DNA of 64,000 nt, taken from assembly GCA_029880545.1 (NCBI GenBank), contig JAOUOD010000011.1, positions 1 to 64,000 on the forward strand. Reading direction: 5' to 3'. The stretch is from Gammaproteobacteria bacterium. Its GTDB lineage: Bacteria > Pseudomonadota > Gammaproteobacteria > Acidiferrobacterales > SZUA-150. Shown piece after piece: positions 8,234 through 19,991 of this stretch. Within the stretch, counting starts at the first letter, position 1. Every line of letters starts with the position of its first letter. Both the position numbers and the translations under genes were made by a program. Below the pieces are notes generated by a model. That model was not told the origin of the DNA and made no database searches. It worked only from the letters and a program-made list of their open reading frames with translations.

Positions 8234-8277
8234 TACAATACCTGTCCTAAACTTTAATTCCAGAACCCGGTATTGTA
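8234..8277. repeat. spaced 9-bp inverted repeat
   Basis: TACAATACC (8234-8242) is repeated in inverted orientation as GGTATTGTA (8269-8277) with 26 bases between. It could form a stem or be two half-sites for a regulator, but neither flanking gene starts here, so its role is unclear. Confidence 0.4.
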
Positions 8278-8607
8278 TCCATACATCGGAACGCCTGATG
8301 TTTCTCGGCGCGTTGTCGCGGATTGGTAATGACGGTGTGCAGCAATTCAATATTCTGATCATCTCGGCAACCCACGAGATAGATCAGTCTCATCATTGCA
8401 TGCCGGTGATGTTGCTGATTAATCAAGCCAGGGAATGGCTTGACGCGACGGGTGCGGATTCATTTTAACCGTTGACGAAACCCTGTGATGCGTCGTCGCA
8501 TATCTATGAATGCTGTGCCTGGGTCGACAATGGGCGTCACGAAAGCCCGCAATGCATTGCGTCGCGCAAGGATGATAAAAGCAATTGATCAGCAAGGACA
8601 CATAACA

Positions 8608-8628
8608 ACGCCGGCATATGGCCGGCGT
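8608..8628 (-). terminator. hairpin downstream of the HDOD gene
   Basis: ACGCCGGC (8608-8615) and GCCGGCGT (8621-8628) form an 8-bp perfect stem with a 5-base loop, 24 bases past the HDOD stop codon. On the minus strand it is followed by TTGTTATG, a weak U-rich tail, so termination is likely but may not be strong. Confidence 0.45.
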
Positions 8629-8652
8629 CGATGCATCTCGATTGGCAAGAGA

Positions 8653-9507
8653 TTACTTCAATACACCCTGCATTTCGGCAATTTCCGTCTTGGCTTCTTC
8701 CATCATGGCGATGGCGGCATCAGCATCCATGCCCAGGCGTTGCATGGCCGGTAATTCGGTGAAATTGATATTGGCCAGTCGTTCGGAATCTATACCGATA
8801 TAGGAGTGCAAATTGGCGACCGTGACCACGTCTACCAGGTCAGGTTTTTCAATCTGGCGATCCAGTTTCTCGTGCTCGGAGGCCACGGCAACCAGTTCCG
8901 GTGGCAGCTTCCAGGCTTCCAGTACCAGTCGACCGATCGGGCAGTGTAACCGGGTGATGGCGTCGTCCAGCAGGTGATCGCTGTTGGCGACTACAGGGTA
9001 ACTTTCTGCCTGGTTGATAATGGGCAGCGCGCCGACATCATGGATGAGGCCGGCAAGCAAGGCTTCGTCAGGCGGCAGTTTGGTGAACTTTTTTGCCAGC
9101 ACCGAGCTGATGGCGGCAACGCGCGTTCCATGGTCCCACAGTTGCTCCATACGCTTTTTCAGCTGCGGGTACTTGGTCTGGAACAGCTGCTGCATGACCA
9201 GGCTGATAGCCATGGTACGCACCACCTTGTTGCCCAGGCGAGCCACGGCGATTTTCACGCTATCGATCTGCGTGCTGCCGCGATATACCGGGCTATTAGC
9301 CACTTGCAGCAAGCGGGCACTCAGGGCCGCATCGGTGCTGATAATTTTGGCAATCTGGTCGGCGCCCACATCTTCGCTGTCAATGGCCTTTCGCACCTTG
9401 GTTGCCACTTCCGGCAACGTGGGCAGTTTCAGGTTATTGGAGCGGGCGAGTTGGATGATTTCCGCTATGAAAGTATCAATTGTCTGGTTTTGCGCTGTTT
9501 GTTCCAC
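8653..9507 (-). CDS. HDOD domain signalling protein
   Basis: A 284-residue protein dominated by an HDOD domain. Visible blocks are LKLPTLPEVATKVRKAI, then KIISTDAALSARLLQVANSP, then LLAGLIHDVGALPI and the later LEAWKLPPELVAVASEHE. HDOD proteins are HD-superfamily relatives that usually lack phosphohydrolase activity and act as scaffolds in signalling and stress responses. I place the start at GTG 9507. The open frame extends to 9678, but that would overlap the divergent miaA start and adds low-complexity sequence. The gene is transcribed away from miaA. Confidence 0.85.
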   Translation of the reverse strand: MEQTAQNQTIDTFIAEIIQLARSNNLKLPTLPEVATKVRKAIDSEDVGADQIAKIISTDAALSARLLQVANSPVYRGSTQIDSVKIAVARLGNKVVRTMAISLVMQQLFQTKYPQLKKRMEQLWDHGTRVAAISSVLAKKFTKLPPDEALLAGLIHDVGALPIINQAESYPVVANSDHLLDDAITRLHCPIGRLVLEAWKLPPELVAVASEHEKLDRQIEKPDLVDVVTVANLHSYIGIDSERLANINFTELPAMQRLGMDADAAIAMMEEAKTEIAEMQGVLK

Positions 9508-9589
9508 GTTCCGGTACTCGTTATAGTGTTGGAAATTCGTTGAGCCGGTGGCATTTACCGGCCTCCACTGAGATATTCCTGCAAACAAC

Positions 9590-10555
9590 ATGATTGACTC
9601 TACTTCCGCTGTGCCATTGCCGCTGGCACTGTGCCTGATGGGACCGACGGCATCGGGAAAAACCGGCCTGGCCATCAAGCTGCGTCAGCAATTGCCTGTC
9701 GAGCTCATCAGTGTTGATGCTTCTCAGGTCTATCGTGAATTGAATATCGGCACAGCCAAGCCATCCCTTGAGGAACAAAAGCTGGCGCCGCATCGTCTCA
9801 TCGATATCCGGGAGCCGGCTGAAACCTATTCGGCAGCGGAATTTTGCCGGGATGCCTTGGAGGAAATGCGGCAAATTACGGCTGCAGGGCGTATCCCGCT
9901 GCTGGTGGGCGGCACCATGTTTTATTTTCGGGCACTGGAATTTGGCTTGTCCGAGCTGCCGGAGGCGGATGCGAATATTCGGGCAGAGCTGGAAACCGAG
10001 GCGCGGTCATTGGGATGGCCGGCCATGCATGAACGGTTGGCAACTATTGACCCTGCAATCGCCCAGCGAATCGACCGCCATGACGCCCAGCGCATCCAGC
10101 GTGCCCTGGAGATATACCGGCTGACCGGCATGGCACCCAGCGAGGCCCAGGCACAAACTCGACAGGCACCGCCGCCGTATCGTTTTATCAAGGCGGCACT
10201 GATGCCCGGTAATCGGGAGCGATTACGGCAGGATATAGCCCGCCGGTTTGTAATGATGCTGGAGCAGGGCCTGGTGGAGGAGGTTGATGTGCTATTGAAA
10301 AGAGGGGATATCAACCCCAGTTTAGCCAGTATGCGAATGGTCGGTTACCGGCAGGTTGTCGACTATTTGCATGGGAAAGTGGACAAAAATACCATGATTG
10401 ATCAAGCAGTTACCGCAACCAGGCGGCTGGCCAAGCGACAGTTTACGTGGCTGCGCAGTTACCCGGATGTGGTCCGGTTTGACCCGCAAAAACCGGGGTT
10501 TGAGCAATCAGTTGGTGAGCATTTTGCCGACAAATTAGGTATGATTTGCCCCTAG
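9590..10555 (+). CDS. miaA: tRNA dimethylallyltransferase MiaA
   Basis: A 321-residue enzyme that transfers a dimethylallyl group to N6 of A37 in tRNAs reading codons that start with U. The P-loop GPTASGKT is at 18-25, followed by ISVDASQVYRELNIGTAKP, the diphosphate/tRNA-binding region, and LLVGGTMFYFRAL. The C-terminal half includes RRLAKRQFTWLR. Length is normal. It lies just upstream of hfq, as in E. coli and Pseudomonas, and starts 82 bases from the divergent HDOD gene. Confidence 0.97.
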   Translation: MIDSTSAVPLPLALCLMGPTASGKTGLAIKLRQQLPVELISVDASQVYRELNIGTAKPSLEEQKLAPHRLIDIREPAETYSAAEFCRDALEEMRQITAAGRIPLLVGGTMFYFRALEFGLSELPEADANIRAELETEARSLGWPAMHERLATIDPAIAQRIDRHDAQRIQRALEIYRLTGMAPSEAQAQTRQAPPPYRFIKAALMPGNRERLRQDIARRFVMMLEQGLVEEVDVLLKRGDINPSLASMRMVGYRQVVDYLHGKVDKNTMIDQAVTATRRLAKRQFTWLRSYPDVVRFDPQKPGFEQSVGEHFADKLGMICP

Positions 10556-10749
10556 GCTGATGTTTTGCCGCACATTTTTAGGGTAGATTGTGTAATTGAG
10601 GCGTAGAGAGAAGGGAGTTCCGTTGCTTTACCTTGGGACGACTGATTAGCCTGACCAGGCAGGTATGAGGTGTATGTCTGCTGAAGCGAGCTTAATTTAC
10701 AAGCTGAAAGACAAACTACAATTATCAAAGCAAATAACAGGAGAACACC

Positions 10750-10998
10750 ATGAGTCAAAAAGGGCAAGCGCTACAAGACCCTTTCCTGAATACCCTTCGG
10801 AAGGAACATGTTCCCGTTTCAATTTTTCTGGTGAACGGCATCAAGCTTCAGGGACAAATTGAATCTTTTGATCAGTTTGTCGTATTGCTGAAGAATTCTG
10901 TCAGCCAGATGATTTACAAGCATGCGATCTCGACGGTGGTGCCGAGTCGCGCAGTGAAATTCAACTTTGAGGACGACCCTGACAAGGGAAACGCCTGA
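10750..10998 (+). CDS. hfq: RNA chaperone Hfq
   Basis: An 82-residue Sm-like protein that forms hexamers and pairs small RNAs with mRNAs. Sm1 (about 10-50) includes [20 protein letters not shown] and [13 protein letters not shown]; Sm2 carries the hallmark YKHAIS (56-61). The acidic C-terminal tail is short ([12 protein letters not shown]). An AGGAG-type site lies 5' of the ATG. It is first in a run hfq-hflX-hflK-hflC, the classical gammaproteobacterial order. Confidence 0.98.
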   Translation: MSQKGQALQDPFLNTLRKEHVPVSIFLVNGIKLQGQIESFDQFVVLLKNSVSQMIYKHAISTVVPSRAVKFNFEDDPDKGNA

Positions 10999-11011
10999 CA
11001 CACCTGATTTT

Positions 11012-12361
11012 ATGATATCAACGTCTCCAGGCCCGGTTCAGGCCGGGCCAGAAGGCAAGCGTTCCGAACGCACCTTGCTGGTTCACCAGCGAAGTACCCG
11101 GCTTGATGATTTGGAAGATCTGAATGAGCTCGAGCTGCTGGCTGTTTCAGCCGGAGCCGATGTTCAAGGCACTGTATTGAGCAGTCGTCAGCGACCGGAC
11201 CCGGCAACATATATAGGTAAGGGCAAGGCTGAAGAATTGGCCGAGCGGGTCAAGGCAGAAGATATTGAGCTGGTATTGGTCAATCATGACCTGTCGCCGG
11301 CACAGGAGCGCAACCTGGAAAAAATTGCCGGTTGTCGTGTATTGGATCGAACCGGGCTGATTCTCGATATTTTCGCCCAGCGCGCCCGCAGTCATGAAGG
11401 CAAGCTGCAGGTGGAACTGGCCCAGCTGGAGCACTTGTCTACGCGGCTGGTGCGTGGCTGGACTCACCTGGAGCGGCAAAAAGGCGGTATCGGTCTGCGT
11501 GGTCCAGGTGAAACCCAGCTGGAAACCGACCGTCGATTGCTGCGTGAACGTATCAAGTATCTGAACAAGCGACTGCAGCGTGTCACCAATCAACGACAAA
11601 TTCGCCGTCGCTCGCGTAACAAGATTCCGATTCCGACGGTGTCACTGGTGGGGTATACCAACGCTGGCAAATCGTCGTTGTTCAACTGTATTACCGGCGC
11701 CGGGATTTATGCGGCTGACCAGTTGTTTGCCACGCTCGACCCGACCATGCGTCGAGTCGATTTGCCAGGCAACTCGGAGATTATCCTGGCGGATACCGTC
11801 GGGTTTATCAGGCATTTGCCACACGACCTGGTGGAAGCATTTAAATCGACGCTTGAAGAAGTGCAGGAAGCCAACTTGTTATTGCACGTGGTAGATGCTG
11901 CCAACCCGGACTACCAGGATCACGAGCACCGCGTGCACGAAGTATTAACGGAGATCGAGGCCGAGGATGTGCCGGAAATCCGTGTGTATAACAAGATTGA
12001 TTTAACCGGGCAGCCGGCTCGCGTGGAACGCGATGAGGCTGGCCGGATCTTCCGAGTGTGGATGTCGGCACACACAGGCGAAGGCCTGGAATTGCTGATA
12101 GGTGCGCTCGGCGAGTATTTTCGTGGTGATCGCAGGCGTTATTGCCTGCATTTACCGCCGTCGGCCGGGAGATTAAGGGCATTCGTGTACCAGACGCTCG
12201 ACGTGGTCAGTGAGGACACGACCGCTGATGGGCATTGGCTGATTGAATTCAATGCTGATGAGCGAGGTGTGAATACCTTACGCAAGCAGGCAGATTTTCA
12301 AGAGCAGCAACTGGAGGTGGCGCAGGAGCCAATCCTTGCCCCCACCGGTTCATGTCCCTAG
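11012..12361 (+). CDS. hflX: ribosome-associated GTPase HflX
   Basis: A 449-residue GTPase that binds the large ribosomal subunit and splits stalled ribosomes in stress. The N-terminal HflX domain contains DPATYIGKGKAEEL and FAQRARSHEGKLQVELAQL, then a coiled-coil and the GPGETQLETDRR block. The G domain has G1 GYTNAGKSS, G3 DTVGFI and G4 NKID. I use ATG 11012; an in-frame TTG at 10967 would overlap hfq. The gap to hfq is 13 bases, so they are cotranscribed. Some C-terminal residues are variable. Confidence 0.96.
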   Translation: MISTSPGPVQAGPEGKRSERTLLVHQRSTRLDDLEDLNELELLAVSAGADVQGTVLSSRQRPDPATYIGKGKAEELAERVKAEDIELVLVNHDLSPAQERNLEKIAGCRVLDRTGLILDIFAQRARSHEGKLQVELAQLEHLSTRLVRGWTHLERQKGGIGLRGPGETQLETDRRLLRERIKYLNKRLQRVTNQRQIRRRSRNKIPIPTVSLVGYTNAGKSSLFNCITGAGIYAADQLFATLDPTMRRVDLPGNSEIILADTVGFIRHLPHDLVEAFKSTLEEVQEANLLLHVVDAANPDYQDHEHRVHEVLTEIEAEDVPEIRVYNKIDLTGQPARVERDEAGRIFRVWMSAHTGEGLELLIGALGEYFRGDRRRYCLHLPPSAGRLRAFVYQTLDVVSEDTTADGHWLIEFNADERGVNTLRKQADFQEQQLEVAQEPILAPTGSCP

Positions 12362-12422
12362 AATCCCGGCTCTGGGATAGAAACTAACGCAGCAAGCATG
12401 GCGACAACATAAGGAGCACAAA

Positions 12423-13646
12423 GTGGCTTGGAATGAACCCGGTTCAGGGGGCAACAAGGATCCTTGGGGTCAGAACAATAACCAGCAAGGACCGCCCGAC
12501 CTCGACGAAGTGGTGCGGAATATCCAGAAGAAACTCAACAAGCTGTTTGGCGGCGGCTCTGGCCGCAGTGGTGGAAACGGCAGTGCCCCGGCTGGGGGTG
12601 GAGCCAATGCCGGCAATATCGGCATAGGCTTGATCCTGGCTGCTGTTGCCGTGCTCTGGCTGCTCAGCGGCCTTTACATTGTTCAGCAAGGTGAGCGTGG
12701 CGTGGTATTGCGTTTCGGTGCCAAGTCTGAGGTTACCGAGGCCGGCTTGCGCTGGCATGTGCCATGGCCGTTCGAAACCGTCGAGCGTGTAAATGTGCAG
12801 GCTATCGAGCGTATTGAAATCGGTTATCGCAGCAACGAGCGTACCGGTGGTTCGACCAAGGTGTTGAGCGAAGCGCTGATGATTACCCAGGATGAAAATA
12901 TCATTGATATCCAGTTTGCCGTGCAGTACCGGGTAAAGGATCCTGAAGCGTTTCTTTTTAATGTGCGTGAAGTCGAAGAGACTATCAGCCAGGCGACAGA
13001 ATCAGCCGTACGTGAAATTGCCGGCAAGCGCACCATGGACTTCGTATTGACCGAAGGCCGTGACGAGGTTGGCCAGGAAACGCAGAAGCTGTTGCAGGAG
13101 ATTCTCGACCTGTACCAGTCCGGTATCTATATCACCAAGGTGGAAATGCAGCGCGCAGATCCGCCTGAAGAAGTGAAGTCGGCCTTTGATGACGCGGTGA
13201 AAGCGCGCGAAGACGAGCAGCGCTTCAAGAACGAGGCCGAAGCCTATGCTAATGACATCATTCCGCGGGCACGAGGCAAGGCCGGTCGCATGATCCAGGA
13301 AGCTGAAGGTTACAAGGCATCCGTAATTGCCCGCGCCGAAGGTGATGCCCAGCGTTTTGTCCTGGTGGCGCGTGAGTATGCCAAGGCGCCCCGTGTTACG
13401 CGCGAGCGTCTGTACCTTGAGACCATGGAAGAAGTGATGAGCAACACCACCAAGATCTTTGTTGACCAGAAGGGCGGCAACAACCTGTTGTACCTGCCGT
13501 TGGACAAGCTGATCGGTCAGCATGAGCCCAGGAAGAGTGAAACCGGGGCGGCGGAGTCTGCCGGTGACCTGATCCAGCAAGGCGAGGAGACGGCGCGTCG
13601 CCTGCGCGAGGATCGTCCTGACCTGCGGTCAAGGAGGAGACAATAA
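12423..13646 (+). CDS. hflK: HflK, FtsH modulator (SPFH protein)
   Basis: A 407-residue membrane-anchored SPFH/prohibitin-family protein. A Gly-rich cytoplasmic N-terminus (1-60) precedes one membrane helix (about 64-86). The periplasmic SPFH domain begins IVQQGERGVVLRFGA, then comes an Ala/Glu-rich coiled coil and a charged tail. With HflC it forms a large cage that regulates the FtsH protease. Translation starts at GTG (GTGGCTTGG) with AAGGAG upstream. Its stop overlaps the hflC start by one base. Confidence 0.97.
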   Translation: MAWNEPGSGGNKDPWGQNNNQQGPPDLDEVVRNIQKKLNKLFGGGSGRSGGNGSAPAGGGANAGNIGIGLILAAVAVLWLLSGLYIVQQGERGVVLRFGAKSEVTEAGLRWHVPWPFETVERVNVQAIERIEIGYRSNERTGGSTKVLSEALMITQDENIIDIQFAVQYRVKDPEAFLFNVREVEETISQATESAVREIAGKRTMDFVLTEGRDEVGQETQKLLQEILDLYQSGIYITKVEMQRADPPEEVKSAFDDAVKAREDEQRFKNEAEAYANDIIPRARGKAGRMIQEAEGYKASVIARAEGDAQRFVLVAREYAKAPRVTRERLYLETMEEVMSNTTKIFVDQKGGNNLLYLPLDKLIGQHEPRKSETGAAESAGDLIQQGEETARRLREDRPDLRSRRRQ

Positions 13647-14518
13647 TGAACCAGAACAAAATGACCATCGGTATGCTGGCAGTTTTCGGACTGATACTTC
13701 TGGCTAACTCCGTATTCTATACCGTTGATGAACGTGAAAAGGCCATAGTTGTCCAGCTTGGCCAGGTAATACGTTTTGACGACCAGGCTGGAATTCACTT
13801 CAAGCTGCCATTGGTGCAGGACGTGGTCTTCTTTGACTCGCGCGTTCTTACGCTGGATGCCGAGCCCGAGCGTTACCTGACCCAGGAAAAGAAATCGGTT
13901 GTTGTGGACTCATTCGTCAAATGGCGAATCGTCAATCCGCTGACTTATTACGTTAAAACCGGCGGCAGCGAAACTCGTGCCAAAATCCTGCTGCAGCAAT
14001 GGATCAACGGTGGCCTGCGTGACCAGTTCGGTAAACGTACGCTGCACGATGTGGTGGCCGGTGAGCGCCGTGAAATCATGCAACAGGTGACTTCCAGTGT
14101 TGACAAGTCTGCTGCGGAGCTGGGCATGCAGGTGGTTGATGTGCGCCTGCAACGTGTTGACCTGCCGCAGGAAGTAAGCCAGTCAGTCTATGATCGTATG
14201 GAAGCGGAACGTGCCCGAATTGCCAAGGAGCTGCGTGCGCAGGGTGCGGAAGTAGCGGAAAAACTGCGTGCTGAAGCCGAACGAAAACGTGACATCCTGG
14301 TGGCCGAAGCCTACCGAAAGGCGCAGCAGGTTCGAGGTGAAGGCGATGGCAAGGCGGCAGCGATTTATGCCAAGGCCTACAACACCAGTCCGGAGTTCTA
14401 CTCCCTGTATCGCAGCCTGACTGCCTACAAGGCCAGCTTCCAGGACAAAGGCGACATCATGATTGTTGATCCGAGTGCCGACTTCTTCAAATACCTGAAG
14501 AAATCCGGCGGTCGATAG
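13646..14518 (+). CDS. hflC: HflC, FtsH modulator (SPFH protein)
   Basis: A 290-residue partner of HflK. One N-terminal membrane helix (about 7-24) is followed by SPFH sequence (TVDEREKAIVVQLGQVIRFD, VVDSFVKWRIVNPLTYY). An Ala/Glu-rich helix with ERARIAKELRAQGAEVAEKL follows, and the C-terminus FFKYLKKSGGR is typical of the family. It acts in the periplasmic face of the FtsH-HflKC complex. The 1-base overlap with hflK (TAATG) indicates translational coupling. Confidence 0.97.
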   Translation: MNQNKMTIGMLAVFGLILLANSVFYTVDEREKAIVVQLGQVIRFDDQAGIHFKLPLVQDVVFFDSRVLTLDAEPERYLTQEKKSVVVDSFVKWRIVNPLTYYVKTGGSETRAKILLQQWINGGLRDQFGKRTLHDVVAGERREIMQQVTSSVDKSAAELGMQVVDVRLQRVDLPQEVSQSVYDRMEAERARIAKELRAQGAEVAEKLRAEAERKRDILVAEAYRKAQQVRGEGDGKAAAIYAKAYNTSPEFYSLYRSLTAYKASFQDKGDIMIVDPSADFFKYLKKSGGR

Positions 14519-14535
14519 CCCGGGCGATCTAGCCG

Positions 14536-14724
14536 ATGGCCTGGCAGGATCTGCTGACGGCACTCGCACTGGTGCTGGTGTTGGAGGGGATGTATCCCTT
14601 CATCAATCCTGATGGCTGGCGCCGCATGATGTTGATGCTGGCACAATTGACCGATCAACAACTGCGGTTTGCCGGGCTCAGCAGTATGCTGGTCGGGCTG
14701 CTGCTGTTGTATGTCATCAAGTGA
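14536..14724 (+). CDS. DUF2065 membrane protein (YjeT family)
   Basis: A 62-residue protein with two membrane helices (about 2-20 and 42-61) around the conserved FINPDGWRRMM loop, the DUF2065 hallmark. Function is unknown. It sits between hflC and hisZ, its usual place in gammaproteobacteria, 17 bases past hflC and so likely in the same transcript. Confidence 0.9.
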   Translation: MAWQDLLTALALVLVLEGMYPFINPDGWRRMMLMLAQLTDQQLRFAGLSSMLVGLLLLYVIK

Positions 14725-14802
14725 GATGGATTCGTATACAATATGCCAACCCGTCATTTGAAAGAACCCGCTTTGTACTGAATTTCCGGGGAAAGAGTTG
14801 TT

Positions 14803-17314
<2,512 letters not shown>

Positions 17315-17390
17315 GCACGATACAGCAAGGCGTCCAATCGGGCGCCTTGGTCATTTCAGGGAAACAAAAACGTATGGATTCAACAGGCAT

Positions 17391-17421
17391 AAAAAAACCG
17401 GATGTTTGCATCCGGTTTTTT
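17391..17421. terminator. bidirectional intrinsic terminator between purA and tRNA-Leu
   Basis: CCGGATG (17398-17404) and CATCCGG (17409-17415) form a 7-bp stem with a 4-base loop, flanked by a 7-A run and a 6-T run. It can stop transcription from purA on the plus strand and from the tRNA on the minus strand. A further purA-proximal hairpin, CAAGGCG/CGCCTTG, lies at 17326-17349. Confidence 0.88.
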
Positions 17422-17461
17422 CTGGTATGGCACCCTGCCAAGAGTGGTACCATTCCGTATA

Positions 17462-17548
17462 TGGTACCGAGGAGAGGACTTGAACCTCCACGACCGTAAG
17501 GCCACTAGCACCTGAAGCTAGCGCGTCTACCAATTCCGCCACCTCGGC
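17462..17548 (-). tRNA. tRNA-Leu (anticodon CAG)
   Basis: The minus strand folds into an 87-base class II tRNA. It begins GCCGAGGTGGCGGAATTGG, with anticodon arm CTAGC-TTCAGGT-GCTAG (anticodon CAG, reading CTG), a long variable arm (GGCC/GGTC), T-arm loop TTCAAGT and an encoded CCA end. The anticodon arm is the same as E. coli leuPQV/T-type tRNA-Leu. First acceptor pair is G-U. Its place between purA and rnr is conserved with Pseudomonas. Confidence 0.96.
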
Positions 17549-17581
17549 AATGCTGTCGGGCAACAGCTCGACAGGCCGCGC

Positions 17582-17610
17582 ACTGTACATATAGAGTAAA
17601 TTGATGTCAA
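17582..17610 (-). promoter_or_regulatory. sigma-70 promoter of the tRNA-Leu gene
   Basis: On the minus strand a perfect -35 box TTGACA (17605-17610) is followed by a 17-base spacer and -10 box TACAGT (17582-17587). A G+C-rich discriminator (GCGCGGCC) follows, as expected for a growth-rate-controlled tRNA promoter. The -35 box overlaps the rnr start codon on the other strand. Confidence 0.75.
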
Positions 17611-19991
17611 CGAAGAAAAGCAATTCCGGCCACACCGACCCCATGGCGGATCGTGAAGCCCGCAAATACGAGCACCCGGTTCCGAGCCGGGAGGCGATTA
17701 TGGCGTTCCTGGAAGCGGCCGAAGAGCCCCTGTCCTACCGTCGACTGGCTGCTGGCCTGGATGTGGACGGGGAGCGCGATGAAACCGCGTTCAGTCGCCG
17801 CCTGAGGGCCATGGAACGCGATGGCCAGCTACTCAAGAACCGACGCGGTCGCTATGGCCTGGCCCAGAAAATGGAACTGATCGCCGGCACCATTACCGCC
17901 CACCAGGACGGATTCGGATTCCTGATTCCCGATGCCGGTGGCCAGGACCTGTTTATCGGTGCCCGGGAAATGCGCAAGGTATTTCACGGTGACCGGGTCA
18001 TGGGCCGGTTGCTGGAGATTGATCACCGTGGCCGCCAGGTCGGCGTTATTGTCGATGTACTGGAGCGACGCCACAGCACCATAGTCGGCCGTTACTTTTT
18101 CGAAGATCGTATGGGTTTTGTGGTACCTGAAGACAAGCGCATGAACCAGGACCTGTTCATCCCCGAAGGGGATGAAGGCCAGGCGAAAAGCGGGCAAATG
18201 GTGGTGGCTGAAATCACGCGCCAACCCACGGCCCGGGCACAAGCGCTTGGCCGGGTAACGGAAATCCTTGGCGACCACATGGCACCAGGCATGGAAATCG
18301 AAGTGGCGCTGCGCCAGTTCGAGTTGCCCCACGTCTGGCCTGATGCCGTCGAGGCAGAAGCCAGTCGATTTACCGAAACTGTTCCCGAGCAGGCCAAGCA
18401 GGGTCGCGTTGATTTGCGCAAGATACCCCTGGTCACTATCGACGGTGAGGATGCGCGGGATTTCGATGATGCCGTGTACTGCGAGCCGGATGGCAAGGGT
18501 TGGCGACTGCTGGTGGCCATTGCCGATGTATCGGCATACGTCAAGCCGGAAAGTGCGCTTGATACCGAGGCCTACAAACGCGGTACCTCGGTGTATTTCC
18601 CGAATCGTGTTATCCCGATGTTGCCGGAAGTGCTGTCCAACGGACTGTGTTCACTGAATCCGGACGTCGATCGTTTGTGCATGGTCTGTGATATGCGTAT
18701 TACCTCGGCCGGCAAGATCAAGAGTTTTGATTTTCTTGAAGCAGTGATGCGATCTCATGCGCGCCTGACCTACAACGAAGTGGCGGCAATACTGGTCGAT
18801 GGTGATCCGCAGTTACGCAAGAAACGCGAGGCACTGCTGCCGCAACTGGAAAATCTTTACGACCTGTTCAGGGCGCTGCACAAGGTCAGGGCGAAGCGCG
18901 GTTCTATTGAACTGGAAATACCGGAAACCTACATCATCTACGATGACAACGGCCGTATTGATCGTATTGTGCCGCGTCAGCGAAATGATGCGCACCGGAT
19001 TATCGAGGAGTGCATGCTGGCGGCCAATATTTGTGCTGCCGAATACCTGGCAAAAAACAAGATGCCGGTGCCCTATCGAATTCACGAGCCGCCGCAGGAA
19101 GAGAAGCTTGCCAACCTGCGCGAGTTCCTGTTTGAGTTAGGGCTGTCACTGCGTGGTCGCGATAACCCGAAACCGAAAGATTTTGCCGCGGTGATAAAAG
19201 ATGCTGAAGGTCGTCCCGATACGCGTCTTATTCATACGGTTATGTTGCGCAGCATGAGCCAGGCGGTGTACAGCCCGGACCAGGTAGGGCATTTCGCCCT
19301 GGCCTATGACCGGTATACGCATTTTACTTCACCGATCCGCCGTTATCCTGACTTGATGGTACATCGCGCCATCAAGGCAGTGCTGGCGGGCCGGAAAACC
19401 GCCAAGCGTTATGCCCTGGAACATCGAGAGCAACTGGCCGGCCAGGCCGAGCATTGTTCCATGACCAGTCGACGTGCCGATGAGGCCGGCTGGGAAGTGG
19501 TCAAGTGGCTGAAGACCGAGTACATGCAGGACAAGGTTGGCGAGGAATACGCCGGTGTTATCAATGGCGTTGCCAACTTTGGCATATTTGTTGAGCTAAC
19601 TGAAATTTATGTAGAGGGACTGGTTCATATTACCTCGCTGGGCAACGATTATTACCAGTATGACCCGGTCAAGCACAGGCTTACCGGCGAACGAACCAAT
19701 GAAGTATTGCGGCTTGGTGACCCGGTTCACGTCAAGGTTGTTCGTGTGGATCTTGACGAGGCCCGCATTGATTTTGAACTGGTTGGTCATGAGCAGGTCA
19801 GGCGCCAGAAGAAGGGCGGTGCTGACGGTTATGGCAAGCGTGGCAAGGGAGAAAAAGCCGGCAGCAGCAAGAACAGGGGTAACAAGAGCAGCAAGAAAGG
19901 GCCTGGCAAGCGCACAGACAGCAAGCCGGCCAAAAAGAAAACATCTCGCGGCAAATCAAAAAGCAAGGGGCGGAGTAAAGGCAGCCGGTAA
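17604..19991 (+). CDS. rnr: ribonuclease R
   Basis: A 795-residue 3'-5' exoribonuclease that degrades structured RNA and takes part in rRNA quality control. Layout: N-terminal helix-turn-helix-like region (about 25-85), cold-shock domains, RNB catalytic domain with TIDGEDARDFDDAVY (catalytic Asp cluster around 280-289), C-terminal S1 domain (about 640-725), and a Lys/Gly-rich tail to the end, as in E. coli. ATG 17604 is preferred to the preceding TTG. The gene overlaps rlmB by one base. Confidence 0.97.
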   Translation: MSTKKSNSGHTDPMADREARKYEHPVPSREAIMAFLEAAEEPLSYRRLAAGLDVDGERDETAFSRRLRAMERDGQLLKNRRGRYGLAQKMELIAGTITAHQDGFGFLIPDAGGQDLFIGAREMRKVFHGDRVMGRLLEIDHRGRQVGVIVDVLERRHSTIVGRYFFEDRMGFVVPEDKRMNQDLFIPEGDEGQAKSGQMVVAEITRQPTARAQALGRVTEILGDHMAPGMEIEVALRQFELPHVWPDAVEAEASRFTETVPEQAKQGRVDLRKIPLVTIDGEDARDFDDAVYCEPDGKGWRLLVAIADVSAYVKPESALDTEAYKRGTSVYFPNRVIPMLPEVLSNGLCSLNPDVDRLCMVCDMRITSAGKIKSFDFLEAVMRSHARLTYNEVAAILVDGDPQLRKKREALLPQLENLYDLFRALHKVRAKRGSIELEIPETYIIYDDNGRIDRIVPRQRNDAHRIIEECMLAANICAAEYLAKNKMPVPYRIHEPPQEEKLANLREFLFELGLSLRGRDNPKPKDFAAVIKDAEGRPDTRLIHTVMLRSMSQAVYSPDQVGHFALAYDRYTHFTSPIRRYPDLMVHRAIKAVLAGRKTAKRYALEHREQLAGQAEHCSMTSRRADEAGWEVVKWLKTEYMQDKVGEEYAGVINGVANFGIFVELTEIYVEGLVHITSLGNDYYQYDPVKHRLTGERTNEVLRLGDPVHVKVVRVDLDEARIDFELVGHEQVRRQKKGGADGYGKRGKGEKAGSSKNRGNKSSKKGPGKRTDSKPAKKKTSRGKSKSKGRSKGSR

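Larger units (their letters stand above)
8145..8652. other. 508-bp gene-free interval
   Basis: Apparent open frames here have unnatural composition and no ribosome sites. The interval contains a spaced inverted repeat at 8234-8277 and a terminator-like hairpin at 8608-8628. It separates two convergent genes. I see no RNA gene or mobile element. Confidence 0.5.

Noticed and set aside
8485-8754. 89-codon plus-strand open frame
   Set aside because: It runs into the antisense of the HDOD gene and has Arg/Met-rich, non-protein-like composition.
10967-11011. TTG start extending HflX by 15 residues
   Set aside because: It overlaps hfq, lacks a ribosome site and the added residues are not HflX-like.
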